Assembly: GCF_002218085.1 (NCBI RefSeq)
Contig: NZ_BDUC01000008.1
Span: 329,094-393,093 of the forward strand
Reading direction: 5' to 3'
DNA length: 64,000 bases
Source: Tolypothrix sp. NIES-4075
Lineage (GTDB): Bacteria > Cyanobacteriota > Cyanobacteriia > Cyanobacteriales > Nostocaceae
Every line of letters starts with the position of its first letter. Within the stretch, counting starts at the first letter, position 1. The notes under the pieces were generated by a model that was given only the letters and a program-made list of their open reading frames with translations, had not been told where the DNA came from and searched no databases. Shown piece by piece: positions 24,248 through 33,647 of this stretch. The translations under genes and the position numbers were made by a program.

Positions 24248-25306
24248 TTGCGTCCATACACAGCTATCTTAATTGTACCAACTGGCGTTGGGGCAGAAAT
24301 TGGCGGTTATGCAGGAGATGCATTGCCAGTTGCCAAAGTTGTATCTCAAGTTTGCGATCGCCTAATTACTCATCCCAATGTCCTCAATGGTGCAAGTTTA
24401 TATTGGAATTTACCCAATACTTTCTACGTTGAAGGTTATGGGCTTGACAAATTTGCCGCCGGATGTTGGGGTTTGCGTCCAGTTCATCAAAACCGCATAG
24501 GTTTGCTTTTAGACCAAGGAATTGAGCCAGAGTTGCGGCTGCGACATTTGCAAGCAGCGGATGCCGCCAGAGCCACTTTAGGATTATCCTTGACAGATTA
24601 TGTAATAAGTGATGCACCTTTAGAAGTAGAATTGCGGTCATCGGCATCGGGTGCGAGTTGGGGGACAATTGGCAACCCAGATAGCTTGTTAAGGGCAGCA
24701 GAAGTACTGATAAATAAAGCTGGGGCGGACGCGATCGCAGTTGTTGCTCGTTTCCCTGATAATATTGATGAACAAGCCGATCAAAACTACCGCCACGGTA
24801 AAGGAGTCGATCCCATAGCTGGGGCAGAAGCCGTAATTAGCCATTTAATAGTGCGAACCTTTCAAATACCTTGCGCCCATTCCCCCGCACTTTCTCCCGC
24901 ACCTTTAGATCCCGATTTATCTCCACGTTCCGCCGCCGAAGAATTAGGCTATACTTTCTTACCATGCGTCCTTGTCGGTTTAAGTCGCGCACCCCAATTT
25001 ATTGTCCCCCAAACTCATCAATTGCCCGAACCGACAGACATTTGGGCTAATCAAGTTGATGCCGTCATCGTACCCGCAACCGCCTGTGGTGGTAGCACTC
25101 TGTTAAGCTTAAATAATAAACGATGCCAAATCATCACCGTCCTTGAAAACAAAACTCAGATACAAGTTCCTCCCCAACCGCTGGGAATCAAGTGCATACA
25201 GGTAAACTCATATTTAGAGGCAGTAGGTGCATTAGTAGCACACAAAGCAGGAATTAACTTATCTGCCCTAAGTTCAAAAATATCGTCTTTGCAGAGACGC
25301 GATTAA
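24248..25306 (+). CDS. DUF3326 domain protein
   Basis: A 352-aa soluble protein matching the DUF3326 family, widespread in cyanobacteria and without known function. Conserved blocks include LIVPTGVGAEIGGYAGDA at the start, GLRPVHQNRIGLLLDQGIE, ADAIAVVARFPD, HGKGVDPIAGAEAVISHL and PATACGGSTLL. Glycine-rich loops suggest a nucleotide- or cofactor-binding enzyme. The start is TTG 24248, 17 bp after the 57-aa gene. The stop codon TAA lies in the middle of the palindrome GACGCGATTAATCGCGTC, so the last residues (SLQRRD) are encoded by a dispersed repeat and the original C-terminus may have been replaced. Confidence 0.86.
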   Translation: MRPYTAILIVPTGVGAEIGGYAGDALPVAKVVSQVCDRLITHPNVLNGASLYWNLPNTFYVEGYGLDKFAAGCWGLRPVHQNRIGLLLDQGIEPELRLRHLQAADAARATLGLSLTDYVISDAPLEVELRSSASGASWGTIGNPDSLLRAAEVLINKAGADAIAVVARFPDNIDEQADQNYRHGKGVDPIAGAEAVISHLIVRTFQIPCAHSPALSPAPLDPDLSPRSAAEELGYTFLPCVLVGLSRAPQFIVPQTHQLPEPTDIWANQVDAVIVPATACGGSTLLSLNNKRCQIITVLENKTQIQVPPQPLGIKCIQVNSYLEAVGALVAHKAGINLSALSSKISSLQRRD

Positions 25307-25349
25307 TCGCGTCTGTACAATCTTAAGTAGAGACGCGATTAATCGCGTC
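25296..25349. repeat. Two copies of the GACGCGATTAATCGCGTC palindrome
   Basis: Perfect 18-bp palindromes at 25296-25313 and 25332-25349, joined by TGTACAATCTTAAGTAGA. It is the reverse-orientation counterpart of the doublet before dnaG (13259-13306). The first copy contains the stop codon of the DUF3326 gene. Confidence 0.92.
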
Positions 25350-25408
25350 TGTACAATGTTAAGTATTAGGCATTTATCCCCCTGCCCCCCTCCCCCCCTC
25401 TCCCTCCC

Positions 25409-25990
25409 GTGGAACAACAAAAGCAAGAACCAGAAATTCCCTACTTGACACGCACCCAAGTGCTTGTGGCAATGGGAGTGACTGCAATAATGTTATGGAT
25501 AATTGCCAAATTGTGGTTGCGTTTTGGCAACGTGGCGATATTTTCCTTGCGCTGGCAAGAAAAAGATTTACTTTTAGGAATAGCCTTAGGGTTAATCATC
25601 ACCTCTGTGAGTGGATTAGCTTATCGTTTTTGGGCTGCTTACCGCAAAAGTGCAGATTATTACTTGGAGATAGTACTTAAACCCTTGGCTTTACCAGACA
25701 TAATTTGGCTGGGGTTGCTACCAGGATTAAGTGAAGAATTGTTATTTCGAGGTGTGATGTTGCCGGCTTTAGGAGGAGATCATGTAGCGGTAATTGTATC
25801 GAGTCTCTGTTTTGGCGTCTTACACCTTAGCAGTCCCCAACAATGGACTTATGTAATTTGGGCAACTATTGTCGGGTTAATATTAGGGTACAGCGCTTTA
25901 ATTAGTGGTAACTTGTTAGTGCCGATTGTTGCTCATATGTTGACGAATTTGATTTCTAGTTATTTCTGGAAAATTCGGCGATTAGGTTAA
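25409..25990 (+). CDS. CPBP-family intramembrane metalloprotease
   Basis: Membrane protein of the CPBP (Abi/CAAX-processing-like) protease family, 193 aa with about five or six membrane helices. The active-site motifs are complete: SEELLFRG (EExxxR), FGVLHL with the first histidine, and VAHMLTN with the second. Substrate unknown; some relatives act in bacteriocin immunity or protein anchoring. The start is GTG 25409 just after a C-rich low-complexity tract. A GTAGAGACGT palindrome lies two bases after the stop and may end the transcript. Confidence 0.9.
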   Translation: MEQQKQEPEIPYLTRTQVLVAMGVTAIMLWIIAKLWLRFGNVAIFSLRWQEKDLLLGIALGLIITSVSGLAYRFWAAYRKSADYYLEIVLKPLALPDIIWLGLLPGLSEELLFRGVMLPALGGDHVAVIVSSLCFGVLHLSSPQQWTYVIWATIVGLILGYSALISGNLLVPIVAHMLTNLISSYFWKIRRLG

Positions 25991-25991
25991 A

Positions 25992-26021
25992 GTAGAGACG
26001 TAAGGCGTGGAACGTCTCTAC
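25992..26021. repeat. GTAGAGACGT ... ACGTCTCTAC palindrome after the CPBP gene
   Basis: Ten-bp arms (25992-26001 and 26012-26021) with a 10-nt loop, beginning two bases after the stop codon. A member of the dispersed family and a plausible transcript-end hairpin. Confidence 0.82.
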
Positions 26022-26124
26022 TGCTAATTTTTATATACTATTTGCGTAATTTTTGGGAAAGTTGAGACATATGTCTGTATATAACTAGATATGCTCTCAT
26101 CAAGGTTAAGCGGAGGCTTTTCCT

Positions 26125-29100
26125 ATGCTTTTCCATTCAAAATCCCGCAGTAACAATACATATCGCTTTTCTAGCATCACCGCAACCCTCATTGTTTCCC
26201 TAGTTTATACGGTGTTTAGTCAAGCAGAAATTTTTCGGGCTGTTGCACAAAAACCTATTACAGCCGAAGTTACCCAGCCATTACAAAACCGCAAGGCAGA
26301 AGCTGATAAACTTTTAGAAACGGGGACTAAGCAACTAGATGACGACGAAAATGAAGCAGCGTTGCAGTCTTTTGAAAAAGCACTAGCTATTTATCGAAAG
26401 ATTAAAAACCGTCAGGGAGAAGGTAAAGCATTACAGGGACTAGGAAATGCCTATCTTCAACAGGAGAATTCTGAGAAAGCGATTGAATATTCACAAGCTA
26501 GTTTAACAATTGCAAAAGAAATTAAAGACCGAGAACTAGAAGGAAAGTCTTTAAGTATTTTAGGTGCAGGTTACAAAGGCAGCAATAACTATAATAAAGC
26601 CCTAGAGTACCAACAGCAAGCTTTAGGCATTGCACGAGAAATTAAAAATGGTGAACTTGAATCTCATGCATTGCGACGCATTGGTCATATTTACAATGCC
26701 CAGCAGAATTCTCAAAAAGCAATTGAATATTATCAGCAAAGCTTGGCAGTTGCAAAGCAAATTAATAATCCTAAATTAAAAGCATATGCTCTACGAAGTT
26801 TAGCTGACGCTTATAACTCCCTTAAAGATTACCAGAAAGTTCTAGAATACTCTCAGCAGTTATTGGTAATCACACGAGAAAGCAAAAATCGTAAAGAGGA
26901 ATCATCGATTTTGTTATCTTTAGGCAATTTTTACAAAGATTCTCTACAAGATTATCAAAAAGCGCTTGAATATTATCAGCAAAGCTTGGCAGTTGCACGA
27001 GAAATAAAAAATCGTAAAGATGAATCATCAATTTTGTTATCTTTAGGCAGTTTGTACTACAATTCTCTCAAAGATTACCAAAAAGCAATTGATTACTATC
27101 AGCAAAGCTTGGTAGTTGCACGCGAAATCAAAAATCGCGAGTTGCAAAGTAAAGCCTTATTAAATCTTGGCAAAACTTATAACTATCAACTAAAAGATTA
27201 CCAAAAAGCTTTAGAATACTATCAGCCAGGTTTAGTGTTGGCGCAAGAAATTAAAGACAAAAACCTGGAATCAAATTTTTTGTATGAGATCGGCAAAAGT
27301 TACCAGTCTTTAAAAGATAAGCAGAAAGCACTTTTATACTTCCAGCAAAATGCCAAAGTTAATTTAGAGATAAACAAACTTAGCTGTGAATCGCGTGATT
27401 TATTTGCTCTTGGTGCAGCTTACGAAGAGTTGGAAGACTATACGAAAGCGATTGAGTATTACAATCAAGCTTTGGTAATTGAACAGAAAACTAAAAAGCG
27501 TGATTGTCAATTAAATACTTTGAGTTCTATAGGTGATACTTATAATTCTCTTAAAGACTACCAAAAAGCGATTAATACCTCTCAACAAGCTTTGATAATT
27601 GCGCGAGAACTCAAAGAACGTGAAAGCGAATTTAAAATTTTAGCTTACGGTATAGGCAAGGCTTACAACTCTTTACAAGATTACAATAAAGCCATTGATT
27701 ATTATCAGCAAAGTATCGCAGTAGTCAGGGAACTGAAGAACCGCGATAAAGAATCTGATTTATTGACTGATATAGGTAATATTTATCACGATTCACTGAA
27801 AGATTACCCGAAGGCAATTGAATACTACCAGCAAGCATTAGTTATTGCCCAAGAAATCAAAAACCGTGGTTATCAACTTACAAATATCAGAAATATTGGT
27901 CTTGCTAACTATAACTTGCAGAACTATCAAAAGGCAATTGAATATTATCAGCAAGCATTAGTTATTGCCCAAGAAATCAAAAACCAAGAAAAGCAAACAG
28001 ACATCCTAATCAATTTAGGCAATGCTTTTATGTCTCTCAAAGATGAAGCAAAAGCAAATGCTCAATATCAACAAGCTATTCAGGTAGCACGGGAAAGTAA
28101 AAACCGAGATTTAGAAGGAAAGACTTTGACAGGGGTCGGTGTAGCTTATGGTCATTATGTCGGAAATTGGCAGCAAATGATAGCATACTTACAGCCAGCT
28201 TTGGTAATTGCCAGAGAAACAAAAAACCGCGAAAGTGAAGGGCAACTTTTAACTCTTATTGGTGGTGCTTATAACAACATTGCTAATTTGCCTAAAGGCA
28301 TTGAAACACTTCAGCAAGCTGTGCTAGTAACCAAGGAAACTCAAGATGTGACATGGGAGGGAATAGCTTTGGGAAGTCTGTCTGCTGCTTATCTAGCACA
28401 GGGAGATACTTCTCGTGCGATCGCCTATAGTCAGCAAGTCTTAAACAATCGACAAATTAAAGATAGGGGTGTGGAAGCACTAGCATTAGTCGTTTTGGGT
28501 GGTGCTTACTCGTTTGGGCAATCTGATTATCAAAAAGGTATTGAGTTAACACAACAAGGTTTGGCGATCGCGCGGGAAAGTAAAGATCGTTTTCTCGAAT
28601 CACTTGCTTTAACTTATCTGAGTTTAGAGTACATAGACCTCCAAGAATATCCGAAAGCAATTGAGTTTGCTAAACAGAGTTTAGCTGTTGCCCAAGAAAG
28701 CAAAAGCCCCTGGGGAGAAATGTTGCCACTGTTATCTTTGGGAAATATTTACGCTAACTTGGGAGACTATCCCCAAGCGATTTCCTATTACCAACAAACT
28801 TTAGCGCTTTCCCGCAAAACCCAAAGCCGTTTAATGGAAGGTATTACTTTGCTGTTGTTAAGCGGTATTTATGATGACCAAGAAAATGCCCAAAAAACTA
28901 TTGAACTAGCGCAACAAGCAGCAGTAATATTTGATGAAACCAAAAGTCCTTTTTTAAAAGGTTTTGCATTGTCAGGTTTGAGTAGCGGTTATGCTGGTTT
29001 GCAAGACTATACAAAAGCCATTTCCACAACCCAAGAAATGCTGGATATTGCTAGGAAGTTGAAAAATCCAGGGTTTGAATACAGCGCTCTAGCGCAACTC

Positions 29101-30837
29101 GCATATCTCTACCGCAAATCGGGAAAAATTCAACAAGCAATACCCTTATATGAAGAAGCATTAAAAACTAACCCTACCCCGCAAATACCTGGTAGTGGTG
29201 CGGGTGTTCGCACAGGTTTGGCTCGCGCTTATCGCAGTTTAAATCAGCCCCAAAAGGCGATAGAGTATTACAGAGAAGCTGTTAGTGGTGTAGAGCAAGT
29301 GCGGCAAAAAATCCAAGGATTGCCTCCACAATTGCAAGCATCTTTCTTACAAGCAGGTAGAGAAGGTGAAAAAAGAGCAGATACATATCGAGAGTTAGCA
29401 GATTTGTTACTTTCTCAAGGACAAGTTGCCCAAGCGCAGCAAGTTTTAGATTTGCTCAAATTGCAAGAATTAAAAGATTATCTAAATATTCGGCTGACTA
29501 GACAAACTAACCCTAGTATGAACCCGATGCTAGATAAAGCAGTGGCATTGGGTAGAGAATTAGACGCACTGGAGAGCATTCAACCATCGAGTAAAAGAAC
29601 AACTGCCCAAGAACAGCGTATTATTGAATTGCGGAAAATTCAAGCAGAATTTAGCAAACAATTTGGCGAATTTATCAAAAATCCCGAAGTAGAAAAACTA
29701 GTATCACAGTTACAGAAAAATAGTGGTGGAGAAAATATCAATTTGGAGACTCAGGTAAAAGTCATACAAGACAGCCTGAAACGACTCCAACAAGATGCAG
29801 TGATTCTCTATCCCTTAGTTCTGAAAGACCGTCTAGAACTGATTTTAGCTACTCCCTACGGTCCGCCAATTCATCGCACAGTTGCAGTTACACAAAAACA
29901 ACTTAATAGTGCAATCGAGCAATTCCGCGATGATTTGAAACGTCCTAGCGGCAATGCGAAAGTTTCCGGTGCTAAACTCTATGAATGGTTAATTAAACCT
30001 ATTGAAAAAGACCTTGCGGAAACTAAAACCAAAACTATTATTTACGCTCCCGATGGCAAATTGCGTTACATCCCTTTAGCCGCTTTATATGATGGCAATC
30101 AATGGCTGGTGCAACGCTTCCGCATCAATAATATTACTGCTCTTAGTCTGACAAATTTTAATACCAAACCACAATCTCAACCCCAAGTTTTAGCTGCTGC
30201 TTTCACTAACACTGAACGTAGTGTCAAACTTAAGGTTGGGAAAGATGAATTTACATTTGCAGGATTACCGTTTGCAGGTCGGGAAGTTGATGCGATCGCT
30301 GCGACAATTAACAATACTAAAAAACTGGTAGATAACCAATTCAACCCAGATATTGTCTACTCGATGAATGACTACTCAATAGTACATTTGGCAACTCATG
30401 CTGCTTTTGTCACGGGTCAGCCAGAAAATTCTTTCATTCTATTTGGTAATGGAAAATATGTTACTCTACGCGATGTGCAAAACTGGAATTTATCTCATGT
30501 AGATTTGGTGGTGTTGAGTGCTTGCGAAACAGGTTTAGGTAATGGTTTAACTAACAAGTTGGGGGATGGTAAAGAGATTTTAGGCTTTGGTTATCAAATA
30601 CAACGAACTGGTGCTAAATCAGCTATTTCTACTTTATGGGCTGTTGATGATGGTGGTACGCAAGCTTTAATGGATAACTTCTATACTATATTGCAAAAGC
30701 CCAATACCACCAAAGCTGAAGCACTCCGACAAGCCCAAATCGCTTTAATAACTAATAAAGGTGTATCAGCACTTAACAATGATTTCAGCCATCCTCATTA
30801 CTGGGCACCGTTTATTCTCATTGGCAATGGGCTTTAA
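26125..30837 (+). CDS. TPR-CHAT protein, putative caspase-like protease, 1570 aa
   Basis: Very large protein with a hydrophobic N-terminal segment (ITATLIVSLVYTVFSQA, about residues 19-35) that may export or anchor it. About 25 tetratricopeptide units follow, most carrying a YxxALEYYQQSLAVAREIKNR-like pattern (quoted as a type), then a connecting helical region (about 1060-1200) and a C-terminal CHAT domain (about 1250-1570). The caspase-type dyad is visible: His about residue 1425 in VHLATHAAF and Cys about 1467 in LSACETGLG. CHAT proteases are caspase relatives (separase/gingipain clan); several act in bacterial cell death. The substrate here is unknown. The last four residues and following bases recur at the end of the PhoD-like gene. 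Confidence 0.9.
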   Translation: MLFHSKSRSNNTYRFSSITATLIVSLVYTVFSQAEIFRAVAQKPITAEVTQPLQNRKAEADKLLETGTKQLDDDENEAALQSFEKALAIYRKIKNRQGEGKALQGLGNAYLQQENSEKAIEYSQASLTIAKEIKDRELEGKSLSILGAGYKGSNNYNKALEYQQQALGIAREIKNGELESHALRRIGHIYNAQQNSQKAIEYYQQSLAVAKQINNPKLKAYALRSLADAYNSLKDYQKVLEYSQQLLVITRESKNRKEESSILLSLGNFYKDSLQDYQKALEYYQQSLAVAREIKNRKDESSILLSLGSLYYNSLKDYQKAIDYYQQSLVVAREIKNRELQSKALLNLGKTYNYQLKDYQKALEYYQPGLVLAQEIKDKNLESNFLYEIGKSYQSLKDKQKALLYFQQNAKVNLEINKLSCESRDLFALGAAYEELEDYTKAIEYYNQALVIEQKTKKRDCQLNTLSSIGDTYNSLKDYQKAINTSQQALIIARELKERESEFKILAYGIGKAYNSLQDYNKAIDYYQQSIAVVRELKNRDKESDLLTDIGNIYHDSLKDYPKAIEYYQQALVIAQEIKNRGYQLTNIRNIGLANYNLQNYQKAIEYYQQALVIAQEIKNQEKQTDILINLGNAFMSLKDEAKANAQYQQAIQVARESKNRDLEGKTLTGVGVAYGHYVGNWQQMIAYLQPALVIARETKNRESEGQLLTLIGGAYNNIANLPKGIETLQQAVLVTKETQDVTWEGIALGSLSAAYLAQGDTSRAIAYSQQVLNNRQIKDRGVEALALVVLGGAYSFGQSDYQKGIELTQQGLAIARESKDRFLESLALTYLSLEYIDLQEYPKAIEFAKQSLAVAQESKSPWGEMLPLLSLGNIYANLGDYPQAISYYQQTLALSRKTQSRLMEGITLLLLSGIYDDQENAQKTIELAQQAAVIFDETKSPFLKGFALSGLSSGYAGLQDYTKAISTTQEMLDIARKLKNPGFEYSALAQLAYLYRKSGKIQQAIPLYEEALKTNPTPQIPGSGAGVRTGLARAYRSLNQPQKAIEYYREAVSGVEQVRQKIQGLPPQLQASFLQAGREGEKRADTYRELADLLLSQGQVAQAQQVLDLLKLQELKDYLNIRLTRQTNPSMNPMLDKAVALGRELDALESIQPSSKRTTAQEQRIIELRKIQAEFSKQFGEFIKNPEVEKLVSQLQKNSGGENINLETQVKVIQDSLKRLQQDAVILYPLVLKDRLELILATPYGPPIHRTVAVTQKQLNSAIEQFRDDLKRPSGNAKVSGAKLYEWLIKPIEKDLAETKTKTIIYAPDGKLRYIPLAALYDGNQWLVQRFRINNITALSLTNFNTKPQSQPQVLAAAFTNTERSVKLKVGKDEFTFAGLPFAGREVDAIAATINNTKKLVDNQFNPDIVYSMNDYSIVHLATHAAFVTGQPENSFILFGNGKYVTLRDVQNWNLSHVDLVVLSACETGLGNGLTNKLGDGKEILGFGYQIQRTGAKSAISTLWAVDDGGTQALMDNFYTILQKPNTTKAEALRQAQIALITNKGVSALNNDFSHPHYWAPFILIGNGL

Positions 30838-31215
30838 GTAGAGACGCGACGCCAGACGCTACAACGGAACGGCAGTCGCTACAACGCTCTTAACCCGCGC
30901 AACGCGCTGCCTCGGAAACCTCCGCAACGCGCTGGCTCAAATTTCGCGTCCGTACAGGATTTGTTGCGTATATTCACTAAGGTTTGAGTGTAACCTGTGA
31001 TTGATGTTGAGATGCAAGTGCGATCGCAATGTATCCGTGTACCCGCCTAACTGCCTCTTTCATTAGTTACGCGGGTTTCACTTTTGGGTGTTCTTCTTGG
31101 GAAGCGATCGCCTATCTGCATAACTGTTCCAATAACATCACTTGGCTTGTAAGCCATAGTATATTTTGTGCTATTGTGTCGATATTATATTTTTAATTAC
31201 CTAATAGGTAAGCAA
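30838..31215. other. Intergenic region with palindrome fragments and a decayed copy of the purN 3' end
   Basis: It begins with GTAGAGACGCGACG and related partial palindromes, then two copies of a CGCAACGCGCTG motif. Bases about 30968-31030 on the minus strand resemble the last codons of purN (IALAxQH..., stop, then a TATATTCACT-type downstream block) with several changes. No functional gene is seen. Confidence 0.65.
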
Positions 31216-32931
31216 ATGGATAGGCGAACATTTCTGAAGTACTCACTGGCAACAGGTGTCGTTATCTGGGTGGGTGACAAACTCCCCAAGATGGCAGGAA
31301 TGAGCAAAGATCGAGTCAAAAAATTGTTTGCTGTAGAATCTGTTAATGCTGTCACACCCATCTTTCCGCAGAGTGTAGCCTCAGGAGATCCGCAACCGCG
31401 TGGGATTACTCTGTGGACTCGTGTTGTTCCACCTCAACCTGGTCTGGTTGAGGCTGCCTTTGAGATTTCCACAGACTCTAAATTCAGCACATTCGTCTTG
31501 CGTGGTTTCGCACAGACAGATGCGTTCAAGGATTATACCCTCAAAGTTCGCCTGAATTCCAGGCACATCCAACCCTCTACCACCTATTACTATCGATTTA
31601 TCTATAAAGGAACAGTCAGCAGAACGGGTCGCTTTAATACACTGCCTGCTTCTAAATCTGAGGTTGACCAAGTTCGCTTCGCATACATTAACTGCCAGGA
31701 CTACATTAACGGCTACTACAACGCTTATCGCTTTCTTGCAGAAGAGGAGATAGATTTTGTTGTATTTTTGGGCGATTACATTTATGAAACAGTGGGAGAC
31801 ACCAGTTTCCAGAACAATGGCATTCGTCCCCTCCAGCTACCCAGTGGACAACCTGCTGCTGCCACGCTTGAAGACTATCGATTTCTCTATCAGACCTGCA
31901 ATGGAGATTCAGATTTGCAAAAGCTACGGGAGCGCTTTGCCTTTATCACCATTTGGGACGATCACGAGTTTGCCAACGATTGCTTTCAAGTGAATGCTCC
32001 TGACCAAGTTCCATTCTTTAAACCAAAGCTTCGTCAGTTAGCAAATCAAGCATGGGCAGAATACACCCCGACTAGTATTCCTTTCCTGGGTAACAAAAGT
32101 CCCCTGGCTTCTCTGCAAATCTACCGCACATTTAAATTTGGCAACTTACTAGAACTAGTAATGACGGACGAGCGCCTCTATCGAGACGGACCTCCCTGTG
32201 ATAACCTTGAGGCGCAACAGCAGTATTATCTCACACAGAAGCGATATATCACCCCAGACTGTCCCGAACGAAGCAATCCAAACCGAACTATGTTAGGTCA
32301 AAGACAGCGTGAGTGGTTCATTAATCAAATTTGCAATTCTTCTTGTATCTGGAAGATTTGGGGCAATGAAGTAATGACCATGCAATTCAAGGTATTGTCA
32401 GCATTCGCAACACAATTTTTGGGACAAGGGACCCCGGATTTGTTCGTTGCCTTAGATCAGTGGGATGGCTATCCTGCTGAACGCACCCTACTGTTCCAAA
32501 CTCTCAAAAACGCTGGAATTAAAAACTTTGTAACAATTACTGGTGACCTCCACTCATTTGTTACTGGATATCAAAAAGTGAACTTTGATGACCCACTTGA
32601 TGCTCCGATAGGGGTAGAGTTTGTAGTTGGCTCAACCACATCCTCCAATTTTTCTGAAGAAAGTAGTCCTAGCTCGTTGGGAGTTCCCCTACCACCAATC
32701 GACCTGATTACTCAAGTGCTTACAGCTAGTAATGCACATATCCAATATTTTAACTCTGCAACCCACGGCTACAATTTGGTTGAAGTCACATCAGAGGCTT
32801 TGACTTGTACGTTAAAGGCAGTCAGCGATATTACAACACTAGGGGGAACACTCTCAACTCTCAAAGTTTTCCGGGTGCCCCGCGATCGAGTGTTAATTGA
32901 AGACGTTACCACAGAGGGCAATGGGCTTTAA
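31216..32931 (+). CDS. PhoD-like alkaline phosphatase, Tat-exported
   Basis: Secreted calcium/iron-dependent phosphodiesterase/phosphomonoesterase type (PhoD). The ATG at 31216 gives MDRRTFLKYSLATGVV, a twin-arginine signal; the upstream in-frame ATG at 31168 would bury it. The N-terminal PhoD_N domain is seen in FPQSVASGDPQPRGITLWTRV. The catalytic domain has metal-binding motifs VVFLGDYIYE, WDDHEFANDC, MTDERLYRDG and GDLHSFVTGY. Length 571 aa is usual. Phosphate-starvation control is typical of the family, but I find no convincing Pho box. The last four residues (GNGL), stop codon and following bases match the end of the CHAT gene, so the C-terminus looks acquired. Confidence 0.9.
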   Translation: MDRRTFLKYSLATGVVIWVGDKLPKMAGMSKDRVKKLFAVESVNAVTPIFPQSVASGDPQPRGITLWTRVVPPQPGLVEAAFEISTDSKFSTFVLRGFAQTDAFKDYTLKVRLNSRHIQPSTTYYYRFIYKGTVSRTGRFNTLPASKSEVDQVRFAYINCQDYINGYYNAYRFLAEEEIDFVVFLGDYIYETVGDTSFQNNGIRPLQLPSGQPAAATLEDYRFLYQTCNGDSDLQKLRERFAFITIWDDHEFANDCFQVNAPDQVPFFKPKLRQLANQAWAEYTPTSIPFLGNKSPLASLQIYRTFKFGNLLELVMTDERLYRDGPPCDNLEAQQQYYLTQKRYITPDCPERSNPNRTMLGQRQREWFINQICNSSCIWKIWGNEVMTMQFKVLSAFATQFLGQGTPDLFVALDQWDGYPAERTLLFQTLKNAGIKNFVTITGDLHSFVTGYQKVNFDDPLDAPIGVEFVVGSTTSSNFSEESSPSSLGVPLPPIDLITQVLTASNAHIQYFNSATHGYNLVEVTSEALTCTLKAVSDITTLGGTLSTLKVFRVPRDRVLIEDVTTEGNGL

Positions 32932-32960
32932 GTAGAGACTTCGCTCGATCGCGTCTCTAC
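32932..32960. repeat. GTAGAGAC ... CGTCTCTAC palindrome after the PhoD-like gene
   Basis: GTAGAGAC (32932-32939) and GCGTCTCTAC (32951-32960) enclose TTCGCTCGATC. It sits between the convergent PhoD-like and purN genes. Confidence 0.8.
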
Positions 32961-32975
32961 AAAAGTTGGAATTTA

Positions 32976-33641
32976 TTAAGTATATTCACTGCGCTGGGGG
33001 TGTAAGTTGTGTTGAAATGCAAGAGCGATCGCCTGTGGTAAAATTCGATGTTCCTCAACTTGAATTCTGGCGTGAAGTGTTTCTGGTGTATCATCAGCCA
33101 ATACCGGCACCGCAGCTTGCATCAAAATTGCACCGCTATCCATTTCCAAACATACCAAATGCACCGTACAGCCAGCAATTTTTACACCAGCAGCTAGAGC
33201 TTGTTCTACGGCATTAACTCCCTTAAAACTGGGCAACAAACTCGGATGAATATTGATAATTTTATCAGGAAAGGCATCAATTAAAATTGGTGTCACCAAT
33301 CGCATCCAACCTGCCATTATCACCCATTCAACATCATATTGCCGCAAAGTTTGCACAATTTCACCATCAAATTCTTCGCGGTTTTTGTATTTGCGATGGT
33401 CTAAAAATACAGATGGCACACTCCATTTTTCAGCGCGTGCTGCTGCTTTTGCTGAGGAATTATTGTAAATCAAAACTTGAATTTGAGCGGCAAGTTCTCC
33501 ATTTTTAATTGCTTGGGCAACCGCTTCAAAATTGCTGCCATTTCCAGAAGCCATGATTCCCAATTTTAAAGGTGCTGACATCAGCTTTTTTGGCAAAACA
33601 TTGGGTGATATCAAGCTGGGGGTAACTGAATTCATACTCAT
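32976..33641 (-). CDS. purN: Phosphoribosylglycinamide formyltransferase PurN
   Basis: Cytosolic enzyme of purine biosynthesis that formylates GAR to FGAR with 10-formyltetrahydrofolate. Family motifs are present: GIMASGNGSNFEAVAQ for the phosphoribosyl site, the catalytic Asn-His-Asp set in IINIHPSLLPSFKG and HLVCLEMDSGAILMQ, and PVLADDTPETLHARI. The first 25 residues are extra compared with bacterial PurN; ATG starts at 33641, 33635 and 33581 are all possible. It lies seven bases after the pilin-like gene in the same direction, so they are likely co-transcribed. A decayed copy of its 3' end is found at about 30968-31030. Confidence 0.95.
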   Translation of the reverse strand: MSMNSVTPSLISPNVLPKKLMSAPLKLGIMASGNGSNFEAVAQAIKNGELAAQIQVLIYNNSSAKAAARAEKWSVPSVFLDHRKYKNREEFDGEIVQTLRQYDVEWVIMAGWMRLVTPILIDAFPDKIINIHPSLLPSFKGVNAVEQALAAGVKIAGCTVHLVCLEMDSGAILMQAAVPVLADDTPETLHARIQVEEHRILPQAIALAFQHNLHPQRSEYT

Positions 33642-33647
33642 GTTTTA

